Positions 32,101 to 42,082 of a DNA stretch of 64,000 bases are shown in pieces. Every line of letters begins with the position of its first letter. The first letter of the stretch is position 1. Origin of the DNA: Zygnema cylindricum (lineage: Eukaryota > Streptophyta > Zygnematophyceae > Zygnematales > Zygnemataceae). Under the pieces are notes generated by a model. The model saw only the letters and a list, made by a program, of their open reading frames with translations, did no database searches and was not told where the DNA came from. The stretch is taken from contig JBBHKE010000880.1 in NCBI GenBank assembly GCA_037447655.1, positions 126,001 through 190,000 on the forward strand. The letters run 5' to 3'. The translations under genes were made by a program, and so were the position numbers.

Positions 32101-33275
32101 TTAGGCACATATAACACATCATGCAAAGTTCTTTTTACAGCTTTGCCATCTATCTCACAATTCAGATCCATGCTACCCTTAGCATTAGCTTCCACCGTGG
32201 CACCACAAGCATAAAAGATTTGACGAGTAGGGATAGGTGTCATATCCTTGAAATACGATTTGTTCCAACACATATGGGAAGAACTTCCGGAGTCCATAAT
32301 CCACCCGAGATCTTTCTCTCTCTCCATCATCTTTGCCATAGCAAAGAACTCGGTGTCATCAGTTTTAGGAAAACTAACAACCTCTGATTTCTCCTTCTCC
32401 ATCTCCTTCACCGGCTCGTCTTCCTCCGCTGAAAAAGCTGCAGTTTTGCTCGGAGGTTTCGGTGTAAATGGAGCTCCTCTCACCTTCCATCCTTTGCGAT
32501 AAGAACCTGTTTCACACGCTTATATATACAAAGGACAAAACTTGTACAAATGACCATTATTATAGCAATAGACACACCGTTCATATTGCTGAAAGGACTG
32601 ATTTCCTTGAAATCTATTATCTCTCTGAAACTGAGCATTGTAAGCTACAGCTGGCTTTCCAGAATTAAATGCCAGCTGATTCGCTTCTTCTTCTAGCACA
32701 TACTCTATAGCTGTAGCTAGATTCCACTGTGTCTTATCCAATTTTTTCAGTTCATCATAGGCACCTTTATACTCACTAGGAAGCCCCCTCACTAAAATCA
32801 TTGCTTGGTGATACTCAAGAAATGAACCACCTGAACATGCATTTTCAGCAACTAGAAGTCTGAATTTATTGCAATATTCTGCCATGCTTCCGCCTGTATA
32901 CTTATATTCCCAGATCTGCCCAGCAGTTATAATCTCATGTTATGCATTAGCCCTAGAATATGTCTTTTTCAAAGCATCCCAAATCTCTGATGCTTTAGAA
33001 GCCTGAATGTATGTCATATGCAACTCCTTAGATATCATTAATTTTATCAAATGAAGAGCCTGCTCATTCTTTTGATCATAGGTTACATCAGTTTCTACCA
33101 TAGATCCATTAACAACATCAAAAAGCTTTACTTGTACAAAATACGACCTTACAAGATCTGCCCAATACAGATATTCTCTCCCATCAAAAACCGGAATTCG
33201 TGAAGGCGGGCCCGTGACCTGTTGTTTTGAGACAACAGCCGGAACCGAAGACGATGAGGATGCCGGTGTAGTCAT
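29130..33275 (-). pseudogene. Copia D gag-pol, several stops, RT box YVDN
   Basis: Domains in order on the minus strand. Gag from the ATG at 33275 in the LTR through VTGPPSRIPVFDGREYLYWA. CCHC knuckle CVYCYNNGHLYKFC near 32560. Protease WIMDSGSSSHMC near 32295. MWHKRLGHVHNERLEK near 31900 after a frameshift. Integrase RSDNGGEYVSNAFAEYL near 31520 and TLEQNGVAERLNRT. A polyproline linker coded by a GGA/CCT repeat (30838-30872). RT KWVFKLKLNPDNTIERYKA, ETFSPVVRFPTVRILL, then IAVYVDNLLLL: the second Asp of YVDD is Asn (30121-30123), a G-to-A change that should kill the RT. RNase H WSDASYGDMPSRR, STMEAEYMAAS and VWCDNQAAIA are well kept. Stops at about 32940, 32520, 31700, 31323, 30301 and 29690. 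Confidence 0.92.
33206..33219 (-). other. Primer-binding site of copia D
   Basis: GGTCACGGGCCCGCC on the minus strand, next to the LTR end. It differs from the half-tRNA site of A and B at three positions but keeps position, GGGCCC core and coding use (Q-V-T-G-P-P). Confidence 0.6.
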
Positions 33276-34059
33276 CTCGGAACCAAACCAAGCAAGAAAC
33301 TTTCACAAAAACCGGTCTGAAAAACAGCAACTTCAACAGTTGATAAAACCCAAACCAGAGACACAATAGCTCTGAAAATCTACCACAGTGTAGATAATAT
33401 CAAGATGAACATACACACAAATTTACAAGTAATTCTTCTAACAGATCTGTGAGATATCCACAGATGAAAATGCCAAAAACAGGCTGTACAGTTTTTGACT
33501 ACAAAATGTTCATACCTTCAAAGTTATTTAAGTCCTACTAATATACACCGAAGCCTATGCTGCTGAACGTACGGAGGCATACCAGCCGTACAATAAATAC
33601 CTGCGGCTTGAACTGAACAAGGTACGTCATACAAAAAGATTCCTTTACTAATCAACTAACCACACAAAGACAAAAATCTACTTAACTAGATATTTACAAA
33701 GGAGTAGGATTCTATATGCCACGTCATTTGTCGTGTATGTGGCTCACACGGACCAGTATTTGTCGGCGGTCTCCCTCAGCCGCGTACATATCACATTCGG
33801 CACCGTAGACAAATCTCCATGTGCCATTTTGTCCTCAAGTGTATATATGCACAAACAATCAGATATTCTGGAGTGTCCTCTTTCTTGTAGTGACTTGTGT
33901 CTCGGGAGTGTATACAAAGGTGTACTCCCTACCGATCTAGTGGAACATCAATTCTGGTGGTTAATGAAACGAACTTACAACCAAACATATGCTAATTCGT
34001 GAAACTCTCTCTCCCTCACACTCGAGGCATAGAGAGGACTAAAGCTTTCCAAAACAACA
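33220..34059 (-). mobile_element. Copia D 5' LTR (840 bp)
   Basis: Same length and ends as the 3' LTR; last 56 bases hold the gag start MTTPASSSSSVPAVVSKQQ. Confidence 0.92.
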
Positions 34060-34693
34060 GTGGTAGCTTAGTAGTTGCTTAGCTGTAGCTTGGTTTCTGA
34101 CATACGAAGATTGCGGTGTAAATAGTCTGTACAACATATGTTTGTCCTTTTGGCTAATTGGTTTATTAGATTAGATATAGTACGGCTGGTATGCCTTGGT
34201 ACATTCAGTAGTGAAATCCCTGAGTATAACTTGCAGGACTTAGATTATTTTATGTATCGCAGTCAAGTTTATCAAAGCAATGGCAAACTGTTTTCTGCAT
34301 CTTTGACCTGATGGTGTGATCACTCTGTTTGGTGCTTTCATGTGAAACTTTGTGGAGTTATTCTATGATATAGCATCTATATTTGTGTGAAGTTTCATTG
34401 TAGTCCAATATCTCTGCAAGATTTTTGTGAACCGTCTAAGTAGTTAGTTTGTGAAGCTGTCAACTATATTTGGGAAACTCTGGAGCTTATATCTTCTAGA
34501 TGCCTTGATTGATTTGGCTGTAACTTTGAGAGTTTACATTTTATATGGTATAATAAACATTGGTGAAGTTTGAGGTGATTTTGTTTATTGTGGAGTAATC
34601 TGTGTTGTCTGAAACACAACTATTTTTGAGGTAGTATGTGGGTGTTTTTCTGTGAGTAATCCATGGCTGAAATAGGCTATGGACAACATTACT

Positions 34694-35330
34694 AAGGTAC
34701 TCGACCAATCATATGACTTTAAAGTACAAGAAGGTATAATTACCGCTGTACTTTTTGTACGGCCATAGGGCGGCATGGCCGGTCCGCTGATGCGTGTCAG
34801 TTTCGTAGCCGTAGTTGCTCCTCCCGTAATATCCGCTGTCCAACCCTATGTTGCCACGTGTCATACGCCGACATATGGTCCGCAAACCGCCAAACTTCTA
34901 TTCCGGCATTCCGGCTCCACTGTGAGCCGATCGATCAGACCCGGAATTTTGATTTCGTCCTTCGAAATTAAATGTCGGTTCGAAATATTTCATGCGTTCC
35001 GATTTCGTGGGAACCGGTATGTTTCCATACATAAATCGTCGAATAATTTGTTTAAAGGGAATATCCAGCGCCGTACATTTGTAGATAAATATTGCGTCAT
35101 ATACGTGTGTCACTCTTCCAAGACATATTGGATAAGGCGCACGGCTAATCCATACGACGGTCACCCGGAGGTCTTTGGATCAATTCCCACAGCAGGCAGC
35201 CAATGTATTACAAAAAACAAAATTAGGGATCTGCCTGTCTCTTTAGCTGCTAGAGGCAGCCATGCTTGCCTGGAGGTCCTTAGTGACTACGACAAGTATG
35301 AGGGTTGTAGTAAGGTCACAAGAGAGCCTA
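34694..35330 (-). mobile_element. Copia B 5' LTR, middle part, with tRNA-like module
   Basis: Colinear with 17070-17745 of the 3' LTR (TACGGCATGGCCGGTCC, TGTTGCCACGTGTCAT and GGATAAGGCG blocks). The tRNA-like module is at 35122-35195 on the plus strand with box B-like GGATCAATTCC (35177-35187). Confidence 0.85.
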
Positions 35331-35335
35331 CAAAA

Positions 35336-36153
35336 TGTTGGTTTTGGAAACCTTTAGTCCTCTCTATATCTCATGTGTGACAAAGAGAGTCTAGATCTAG
35401 CCAGTTTTGTGTACAAACTGAGTTGAAGTAGACAAGATGTGGTGTGGTATGTAACTCCAAAGGGAGTTCACAGATTTGGTACACTCTATGTACACGTGTC
35501 GGTCCGTGGGGAAGTCAAGCTTGGCTGAGTTGGTTGACAAAGTACATATTTACTTGAGGGACCAGATTTACACGTGGAGGTTCATCTTTGGTGATGAATG
35601 AATACGCGAACAGCGGACAGAGTTCGCCGTCATTTCTGGAAGAGAAACATTGACCGAACCGTCATTTCAATGGACTAACTTTGACTGCGTACTTTAGCAG
35701 CGGCTAGGGTTAAGGATTGATGTAAATACTTGTACGGTAGATGGCGGGGTTTAGTTTGATTAATGTTTAGTGTACCGAAAAACCAAGGTAGTTGTGGTAC
35801 AGTGTAGGCCAGCTGTAGGTTCACATTGTATATGTAGGACTTAGAATATTATGGAGTTAGGAATTTTTTGTGTTTGCAAAACTGCAAAGCAGTTTTTGGG
35901 TGTTTTTGAATTACAAGATCATTGTGATCTTTGGGCAAAACCTTGTGAAATTTGGCATGTAATTTCTTTGTTGAATATTTTTTATTGTGACAATTTTGCA
36001 AACTTAGGGTGTGTCTGGTTTTCTTGGGGCTTGATTGTGAAGTTGGTCTTTTGTGGGTATTTCGTGAGAGTTTCCTCTTTGTGTATTGATTATTATGGCA
36101 ACTGCCGGTGCCTCTTCTTCTTCTTCCGGGCCACCAATTGCCTCAAAATAACA
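35336..36153 (+). mobile_element. Solo LTR, copia family E, TSD CAAAA
   Basis: An 818-bp LTR from TGTTGGTTTTGGAAAC to CTCAAAATAACA, inside the B 5' LTR, with CAAAA at 35331-35335 and 36154-36158. Related to the D LTR at its ends (TTTAGTCCTCTCTATATCTC near the start; gag-start segment MATAGASSSSSGPP from 36095 near the end). A TAA stops that frame 7 bases before the LTR end, at the place of a Gln codon in D. TGTATATGTAGGACTTAG is near 35829. Confidence 0.88.
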
Positions 36154-36195
36154 CAAAATACCTCTCTTTTCAATATGTGACACACCTGCCGCATG

Positions 36196-36790
36196 GGATT
36201 TTGCCGAAACACTATGTATTAACTTTGAGAAAGCGGCGACAGTTCTCCAACAAGCAAAGAGTCGTCAGAAATCTCATGCTGACACTCATCGAAAGGACAT
36301 TAACTTTCGTGTTGGGGACAGAGTACGACTAAATATGACAAATCTCTCTCTTCCTCGTGCTCTCTTTGAAAAATTGGCACCGAGATTCATAAGGTTATTT
36401 TCTATCCTCTCTAAAGTAAATGTTATTGCTTACAAACTCGACATTTGTTTGGCATGGAAAATGCATAATGTCTTTCATGTATCCCTCTTGAAGCCATTCC
36501 GCAACCCTGATTCAGTGTTCCCAAATCAGCTTCGCCATACACCACTTCAACCGGTTCAATATACCCCGGATGATATGAGGTAGAGGAAATTCTCCAGTTT
36601 TCCCAGTTACGACATTAGAGGTCGCATACTACCCAATACTTCATTCGGTGGAAAGGTTACAATACGGAAGACAATTCTTGGGTTGATGAAATAAATCTTC
36701 ATGCCCCGCAATTACTCTGCCGATTTCATAGAGTGCCGAGAGTCAGCTTAACCGGAGGGGCAGTCTCAACGGACGCCTGTGAAAAACGAA
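36196..36790 (+). pseudogene. Ty3/gypsy chromovirus: integrase C-terminus and chromodomain
   Basis: Codes HADTHRKDINFRVGDRVRL, KLAPRFIRLFSIL, VNVIAYKLDICLAWKMHNVF and HVSLLKPFRNP, the standard C-terminal integrase region of plant gypsy elements. After a stop at 36581 and a frame change come YFIRWKGYNTEDNSWVDE and APQLLCRFHR, a chromodomain end. Chromoviruses use this domain to direct integration to marked chromatin. The upstream integrase core, RT and gag are missing. Confidence 0.85.
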
Positions 36791-37072
36791 TAGCAATGTC
36801 GCAACTATCGCAGTCATTATGGGGGCCCTGCAACGGAACGCAGCAGCACTGACAAAAGACCGGAGCGCTATCACTAATCAGCTAGGGGATCGCATTATAG
36901 CAGCCAGTTGTGAGAGAATCGCAGCATCACGGCTGCGCTGACAGAGGACCGCAACGACGAAATTGTGAATCGCAATGTTGACGATCGAACGTGTTTTATC
37001 GTCGCAGTCTCGCAATCAGCGCAGTGTTCAACGTTGCAATACCTTTGAATACTGCGTCGCAGGGAAGGTTAC

Positions 37073-38480
37073 GTGATGAGACTTCCAAAACCCCCGATTA
37101 AAGTCGCCATCAACCATAATGATAAACGTAATAACAACAGAATGGGAAATCTCTCGCTTCATACCAGCAACCTTACTGCACTTATCGCTTTACCAGAACT
37201 CTCAACCACAATAGCTTCCATGTTGTCATCATCCTCTCCACCACCGAAAATAAGGAGACTCGTGCGGAAGGGAAATGACGATATGCCCTCTCGGATCAAG
37301 CTTTTGGCAGCAGCTGAGGCCATGGAAGATGCAGCTGTGGGCGAGGAAGACATAGGTGAAAGCATGAAAGGGGAAGGATCAGAGAATTCGCAAGACCCGG
37401 AGTAAAATCCACTGCGAGAGGTTGACCGCGTAGATGAGGAGGATCACGAGCTATTAGATGCCGAAGAACCAGAGCGAGAACCAACACCCCCACCAGAAGA
37501 GGAACGTGACTCTGATCTGGAGGCGATGAGAGACCGTTACAAGGAAAGTACCGGCAACGAGTAGTCTTTGGAGAGCTCCGAAAAGAAAGCGGAGGAGTAG
37601 TATCGTAGTGAGGATGACGTATTTGTAATCCGACAGGAAGAAGGGGAAAGGGAGGAAGAGAGTGAAAGGGAAGAAGAAATTCCTGACTATCTATTTCCCC
37701 TACCCACAGACTCTCAAAACCCCGACCTAACCTTCAACTTTGTGAAGCGGTTCTACTAGGATCCTGTAGAGTGGCCAGTTGATTTGCGTACGGGGAAACC
37801 CGGGGAACCACTTAACATTCTTGCCGGCGTACCTTCTCACCCCACGTGGAATTTCATGCGTACAAAGGACCTGGGGAACAATCATAAGGGTTACGTCTAG
37901 CTAAACCCTCACGTCTTGTTGTTTGTAGAGGTGGTCCAATACCACTACCGATAACGGGTGGACATCCCGGGGTTGCTTCAAAAATATCACCCATGGGATG
38001 TCCGCCTCAACGATATCATTTCACGGGCTGAAGTCACGCCCGGGGTAAGGGTACTCAAATTGGCCTGGAAGAACGCGTTAAGCATGTTTCTTTCAAATTA
38101 AGGAATGTTCCGTGGTGGGAAGCGGAAGCGGAGGAAGAGGAGGAGGAACCAACGGAAGAGACTCTGGCTCCCCCGAGTCCAGTTACAATCAAAGCAATAC
38201 CGGAACTGCTTTGACCAGAATTGAGAGTACCGGATAGCGCCCCCAAGGAAGGAGACGAACATCTGAGGTGGCGAATCACCTGTCGGCGGATGGCAGCAGT
38301 CGATCATCGCACCAGCCTTCTGGAAAGGAGATGCGAGGACCTACAAAGTTATATCAATGACATGCGGGATAACCATCAACACTTTTTTTCAGAGGTTCGA
38401 CGCGGTTCTTCAAGAGTTCCAGGACTACTGCAGCGAGATGACAAAAATACTTCGCTTCAACAAATACAGTTTCCCTAAGG
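37073..38480 (+). pseudogene. Unidentified ORF in env position of the gypsy element
   Basis: One frame stays coding-like from the ATG at 37073 to about 38096, broken only by isolated stop codons (after 37402, near 37562, 37598, 37757, 37898, 37951). It continues in a second frame to about 38400. Features: Ser/Pro-rich start, a long acidic part (REVDRVDEEDHELLDAEEPE), then a more globular part (EWPVDLRTGKPGEPLNIL, HPTWNFMRTKDLGNNHKGYV, YHPWDVRLNDIISRAE) and a possible coiled coil (HRTSLLERRCEDLQSYINDM). I do not recognise the family and see no signal peptide or membrane span. It lies between the chromodomain and the 3' LTR, where some plant gypsy elements carry an additional ORF. Confidence 0.5.
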
Positions 38481-38508
38481 AACAACATTCAGCGAGACGT
38501 TCAATTCT

Positions 38509-38893
38509 TAGAAGGAGGCATTGTAACAGGGTTACAGAATGGAATCATAATAGAGAAGCTGCTGTAGTTGTGATGTTAGAGCAGCGCAACTGCGATGTCA
38601 GACTAGCGCCGCATAACAGCATAACAACGTAACTTAGCTGTATCGCAACGTAGCAAAATGTAGACTGTACTGTAAAGTTATAGAACTTAGTATGGATAGG
38701 ATGCAAATAATGAAGAGCGTCCACGTGTACATAGTTGACCAGCTGTAGAACCGGATTGACTAGCAAGTATCTAGTTTAAGTAGTCAATACATTTAGTGAA
38801 GAGACACTATTTTTCAAGCAAACTTCTAACAGCGAGCATTCAATCTTGTAATCTTTTCCTGATTAATAAATCTACAGCTTTCCCTTGTGTACA
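38509..38893 (+). mobile_element. Gypsy polypurine tract and probable 3' LTR
   Basis: AGAAGGAGGCAT precedes TGTAACAGGGTTACAG at 38522, a typical gypsy LTR start, and a matching end GTGTACA lies at 38893, about 372 bp. The partner LTR is absent, so the end is a best estimate. Confidence 0.5.
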
Positions 38894-39639
38894 TTGTGTG
38901 ACCTTCTTGTTGCTATGAGGGAATCTCTGGAAATATTCCGCTGTGCATATTGGACGTGGGTCTATGTTACTCCTTTTACAATAAGCCATCATGGTACGTC
39001 GTCGCCTAATTTGCTCGCTTTTGCCCTCCATAGTGTAGCTTTAGAGATGGGAGTAAAATAGAATTGAAGAAGATGCGGCTACGAAAAGTAGAGAGGGTAC
39101 AAAAATAATAGCCCAAAACCCTACTTTGATGAAAGGTACCCAACAATGTTAAATACTACGATTTCGTGCGAGGGATACTTACATTATGTATGGTCGGGCA
39201 CGTATTAACTTCGTCGTCTACCCGATGCGTTTGGCTGTTCCATCAGTGGGGCAATGCATCTTACGTTTCATTTACAACACGATTTCAATAATGGGCGCTG
39301 TATTTGTTCGACATTTCTTATACTTTACGTTTAAGTTACGGCTACACTTTTAACCGGCTCGAATTATGTTTTCGAAACCTCCAACGTTGAGGCGACGACG
39401 CATTCTCGACGCCTTTTCGATTTCGCCAACATTTGCCGACAGTCCACTGAAGTAGCCTTTCGTTCACCACATTCAGGCGACGACACCATGTCGTTGCATT
39501 TCCATTGGATTGAAGTCATAACAAAAACTTATTGGACTACGTTGTAGAACCACACATCATAACGACACGAGGTGGGGGGGGGGGGGATAATGGGGCATAT
39601 ATCAACATACAATATGAGATGAATATAATCAAATATAAA
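38894..39639. other. No recognised gene
   Basis: No domain. A run of about 14 G at 39573-39587 and some GCGACGACG-type short inverted motifs near 39390-39500. Confidence 0.5.
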
Positions 39640-39714
39640 TTATTCAATATGTCTAATTAAATTATAAACAATGCAAACTAGCGACACACAAATTAGGCAA
39701 CCGGAGTTTGCGAT

Positions 39715-40025
39715 ATGAAGGCAAGGACAATGGTAAAAACTCTTACTTGTGCGATACACCCCCGAAAAATGTTGCGGAAACTTCTTGATAGTCCTCGGAA
39801 CGAGCAGTTTCTTTCTATTTTTGTGACAATCGGTGATCAACCAATTAGTTACTTGAAATCGAGTAATTTTCGATAAAACTTGCTGAACTTTTCGGATCGA
39901 CAACGGGACGTTCCCGTATGTGTCACACGGTGAGTCCAAGCCTCCGATAATAACGCCTTCCACGAGAGGGTCCACGTCGGGTGATCCCATTTTTTCACTC
40001 GGTGGGTCGGGTCCTTCGTTTGGCT
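39715..40025 (-). CDS. Coding-like exon, unidentified
   Basis: On the minus strand a frame of roughly 100 codons reads PPSEKMGSPDVDPLVEGVII, GLDSPCDTYGNVPLSIRKVQ, VLSKITRFQVTNWLITDCHK, NRKKLLVPRTIKKFPQHFSG and ends at a donor-like AA/GTAAGA near 39748. Its residue usage is protein-like and another frame overlaps it. It may be a host exon or part of a DNA transposon. No neighbouring exon could be joined to it. Confidence 0.3.
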
Positions 40026-40776
40026 ACAATCCATGTCCTCTTCGGCTAGAGGTGGCAATAATCCGGCCCTAGCTGTGTTTTTCGGCGGAAAAAAAATGGT
40101 AATACGGGAAGTAATAGGCCACATATTTGCAATAATAAAGAAAAAAATTGGCCAAAAAAGGATACAAGCAAATAGTAGAGAGGCAAATGCCAAGGTAACC
40201 GGAGAATGTGAAAAGACACTTCCATTGCTAGACCGAACACCAGATATATGTACCAAATACAAAAACCCAAGAGGGACAATAAGGAGGGAAACCATTTTCC
40301 AAACTTTCAATGCTCAAAATTTGAATTTTAATAATTTACATGTCGGTGAATTATCAAAATATTATCCGCGACACAGACAAAGCCGGAAACTTTCAAAAAA
40401 TTCGTCAGTTTTGAGAGAGGGAGCATGCACGTGGTAGGCGACGGACGACTTTTATGAAATAGCCATGGTAATTGCCTGCTGCTAATTGTATGTACTGATC
40501 AATTTCAGTATGGCGGCGGGTATGGCAGGCGGTTGGTGTCACGTCGTGCGGGAGCCGTAATGTTTGCGTGGATATAAAATTGTCCACATGTAATCATGGG
40601 CGACCAATCACAATATGTTTGAAAAGAGGTGATTGTCAAGTTTGTTCATTTTGGACCAATTTAGAATAAGAGTTTTCTCTAATACATCACCACATTAACA
40701 CTAATACCGGTCACTAGCCGAAGATACATATGGGAGTGCAACCATTTTAGAGTTAACACACATTTTAGCATGAATT

Positions 40777-42082
40777 TGTTGTTTTTGAAAACTTAGTTTC
40801 GTGCGTACGGAGCGTTTCGTGCGTACGCGATGTTTCGTGCGTACGCATTTACGCGATATATTGTGGAGGTTCGAAAGAATTTATGGATTGGGGAATTAAA
40901 TGTACACGTAAATTAATGAAGTAATTGAGTGGCGCGAAATGTGAGAGGAAATGGACGGCGGATCGCGAAGCAATCCGACGTGAGATAATCGACGAAGATA
41001 AAATGGTACGTCGCACGTAAAGTTCATAATGCGACACGTGGGATATATAAAAAGGACGCCGCCGGTACATAGAATCTTTTTGGGGACAGGTGTACTTATT
41101 TTTGGCAGGCGCATTTATGACGAGGAACAAAATTGCGGTACGGACAATTTCGGATGGTTTGACGAGGTTTCGACAAGTGGATTTTTATGACCACGCGGCG
41201 CGACATCAAGGGTGCCGATTAAGAGTGACGGACGGCGGATATAGGCCGCCGTTATTTTTTCAAGTAGTGGTGACGCGAAATCGCGTCAATCACACGATGT
41301 TTATTTTGGACGTCCCGGATTCTTTGACGAAAATCAAGGAGTTTCGCTGAGTGACTCAGCATGACTCAGCATGACTCAGCATACGATTCTATGAGATTGC
41401 GTGTACTTGAAAATATTTGGAACAACAATGCTTTGTCTTATTTGTATTATTAAATTAGTGCTGATTATGACATTTATATTTAAGTGGTTAATTAGGGTTT
41501 CGACACTTTAATTTATGTGTCGCATTTGCAGACAAGTGTACGCTTACGATTGCTTGACTTTCAGGTGTACGCTTACGATTAGTTTGATTTAATGACAGTT
41601 ACGTAATTTACATTGGTTATTTTGACACTTAGTGATTTGTTAACAGCTCACAAGTGTATATATAGGTTTGAGCTTCATTAGAACTTTAATCAATGCTGGT
41701 TAGTAAAGTGGGGACCGAAGATGTAGTATTTTAGGGTTGCCGATTAGGTCATGCACTTTGAATGATATAATGATTATACTTTGATTATACTCTTGTTTAT
41801 GTGTGATGCATTTGTGTGTTATTATTTATTTATGTTTTTATATATGTCTGATATGCATTGTTTATGCATTTGTCCTAGGGTTTGTTTATGTCGATTATTC
41901 CATCAAACCTTAGATGTTGTCATAGGGTTTATTTATGTTGATTATTCCATGAAACCCTAAATGTTGTTGTATGTTAAATGGAGGATGCATTTCAAATGAT
42001 TGTTCGTCGACCTATTTTTGCTTAGCTTTTTGCATGATAGTTTGGGTGGCTTCTGCGGTCTATTTTAGACCAAAGAACAACA
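40777..42082 (+). mobile_element. S element 5' LTR (1306 bp)
   Basis: TGTTGTTTTTGAAAAC to AAAGAACAACA. Three GTTTCGTGCGTACG copies at 40796-40852, hairpin CGGATCGC-GAA-GCAATCCG near 40967, and three TGACTCA heptamers at 41351-41380. The tail has a repeated TTTATGTYGATTATTCCAT block (about 41886-41955). Confidence 0.93.
41349..41384. promoter_or_regulatory. Triple TGACTCA (bZIP/GCN4-type) sites in S LTR
   Basis: TGACTCAGCA repeated three times at 10-bp spacing, about one helical turn, with an overlapping GCTGAGTGACTCAGC palindrome. TGACTCA is the core site of GCN4/AP-1-type bZIP factors and of plant GCN4-like motifs. The same triplet is in the 3' LTR at 43602-43637. Confidence 0.5.

Larger units (their letters stand above)
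28283..34059 (-). mobile_element. Complete copia D element, 5777 bp
   Basis: Two 840-bp LTRs (28283-29122 and 33220-34059), primer-binding site, gag-pol and polypurine tract, all on the minus strand. Reading the LTRs side by side I counted about 14 differences (near 1.5-2%), so insertion is fairly recent. Flanking TTGGT (28278-28282) and GTGGT (34060-34064) agree at four of five bases. It sits inside an S LTR, which sits inside a B LTR, three levels deep. Confidence 0.93.
27905..34688 (+). mobile_element. S-family LTR in copia B LTR, TSD TTACT, split by copia D
   Basis: Left piece 27905-28282 starts TGTTGTTTTGAAAATTC. Right piece 34065-34688 ends TATGGACAACA. Together about 1 kb, the usual S length. 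TTACT at 27900-27904 and 34689-34693 is a perfect target duplication in the B LTR. The left piece has the hairpin-like GGATCTC-AAA-GCGATCT and GCGCAGCCA repeats; the right piece has TTGCAGGACTTAGA near 34229. Confidence 0.92.
16766..36175 (-). mobile_element. Copia family B element, interrupted by five insertions
   Basis: One minus-strand copia element whose own pieces read, from its 5' end: 5' LTR (36175-36159, 35330-34694, 27899-27598), gag 27597-26580, protease and integrase 26521-24844, RT in three pieces (23745-23398, 20337-20130, 18940-18656), RNase H 18646-17773, 3' LTR 17759-16766. Removing the insertions leaves about 6.3 kb, a normal copia length. Outer flanks CAGCG and TGTGA do not match, so either the ends are worn or the element has recombined. 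It is the oldest layer of the region, since everything else interrupts it. Confidence 0.85.

Noticed and set aside
35336-36153. E LTR as the 5' LTR of the gypsy remnant to its right
   Set aside because: It is flanked by a CAAAA target duplication and carries a copia-type gag start, so it is a solo copia LTR inside the B LTR.
37073-38480. Reassigned stop codons (TAA/TAG as Gln) as an explanation for in-frame stops
   Set aside because: Some stops fall at conserved Trp positions in copia D, and the hAT gene ends normally at TAG and uses no internal TAA/TAG, so decay explains the data better.
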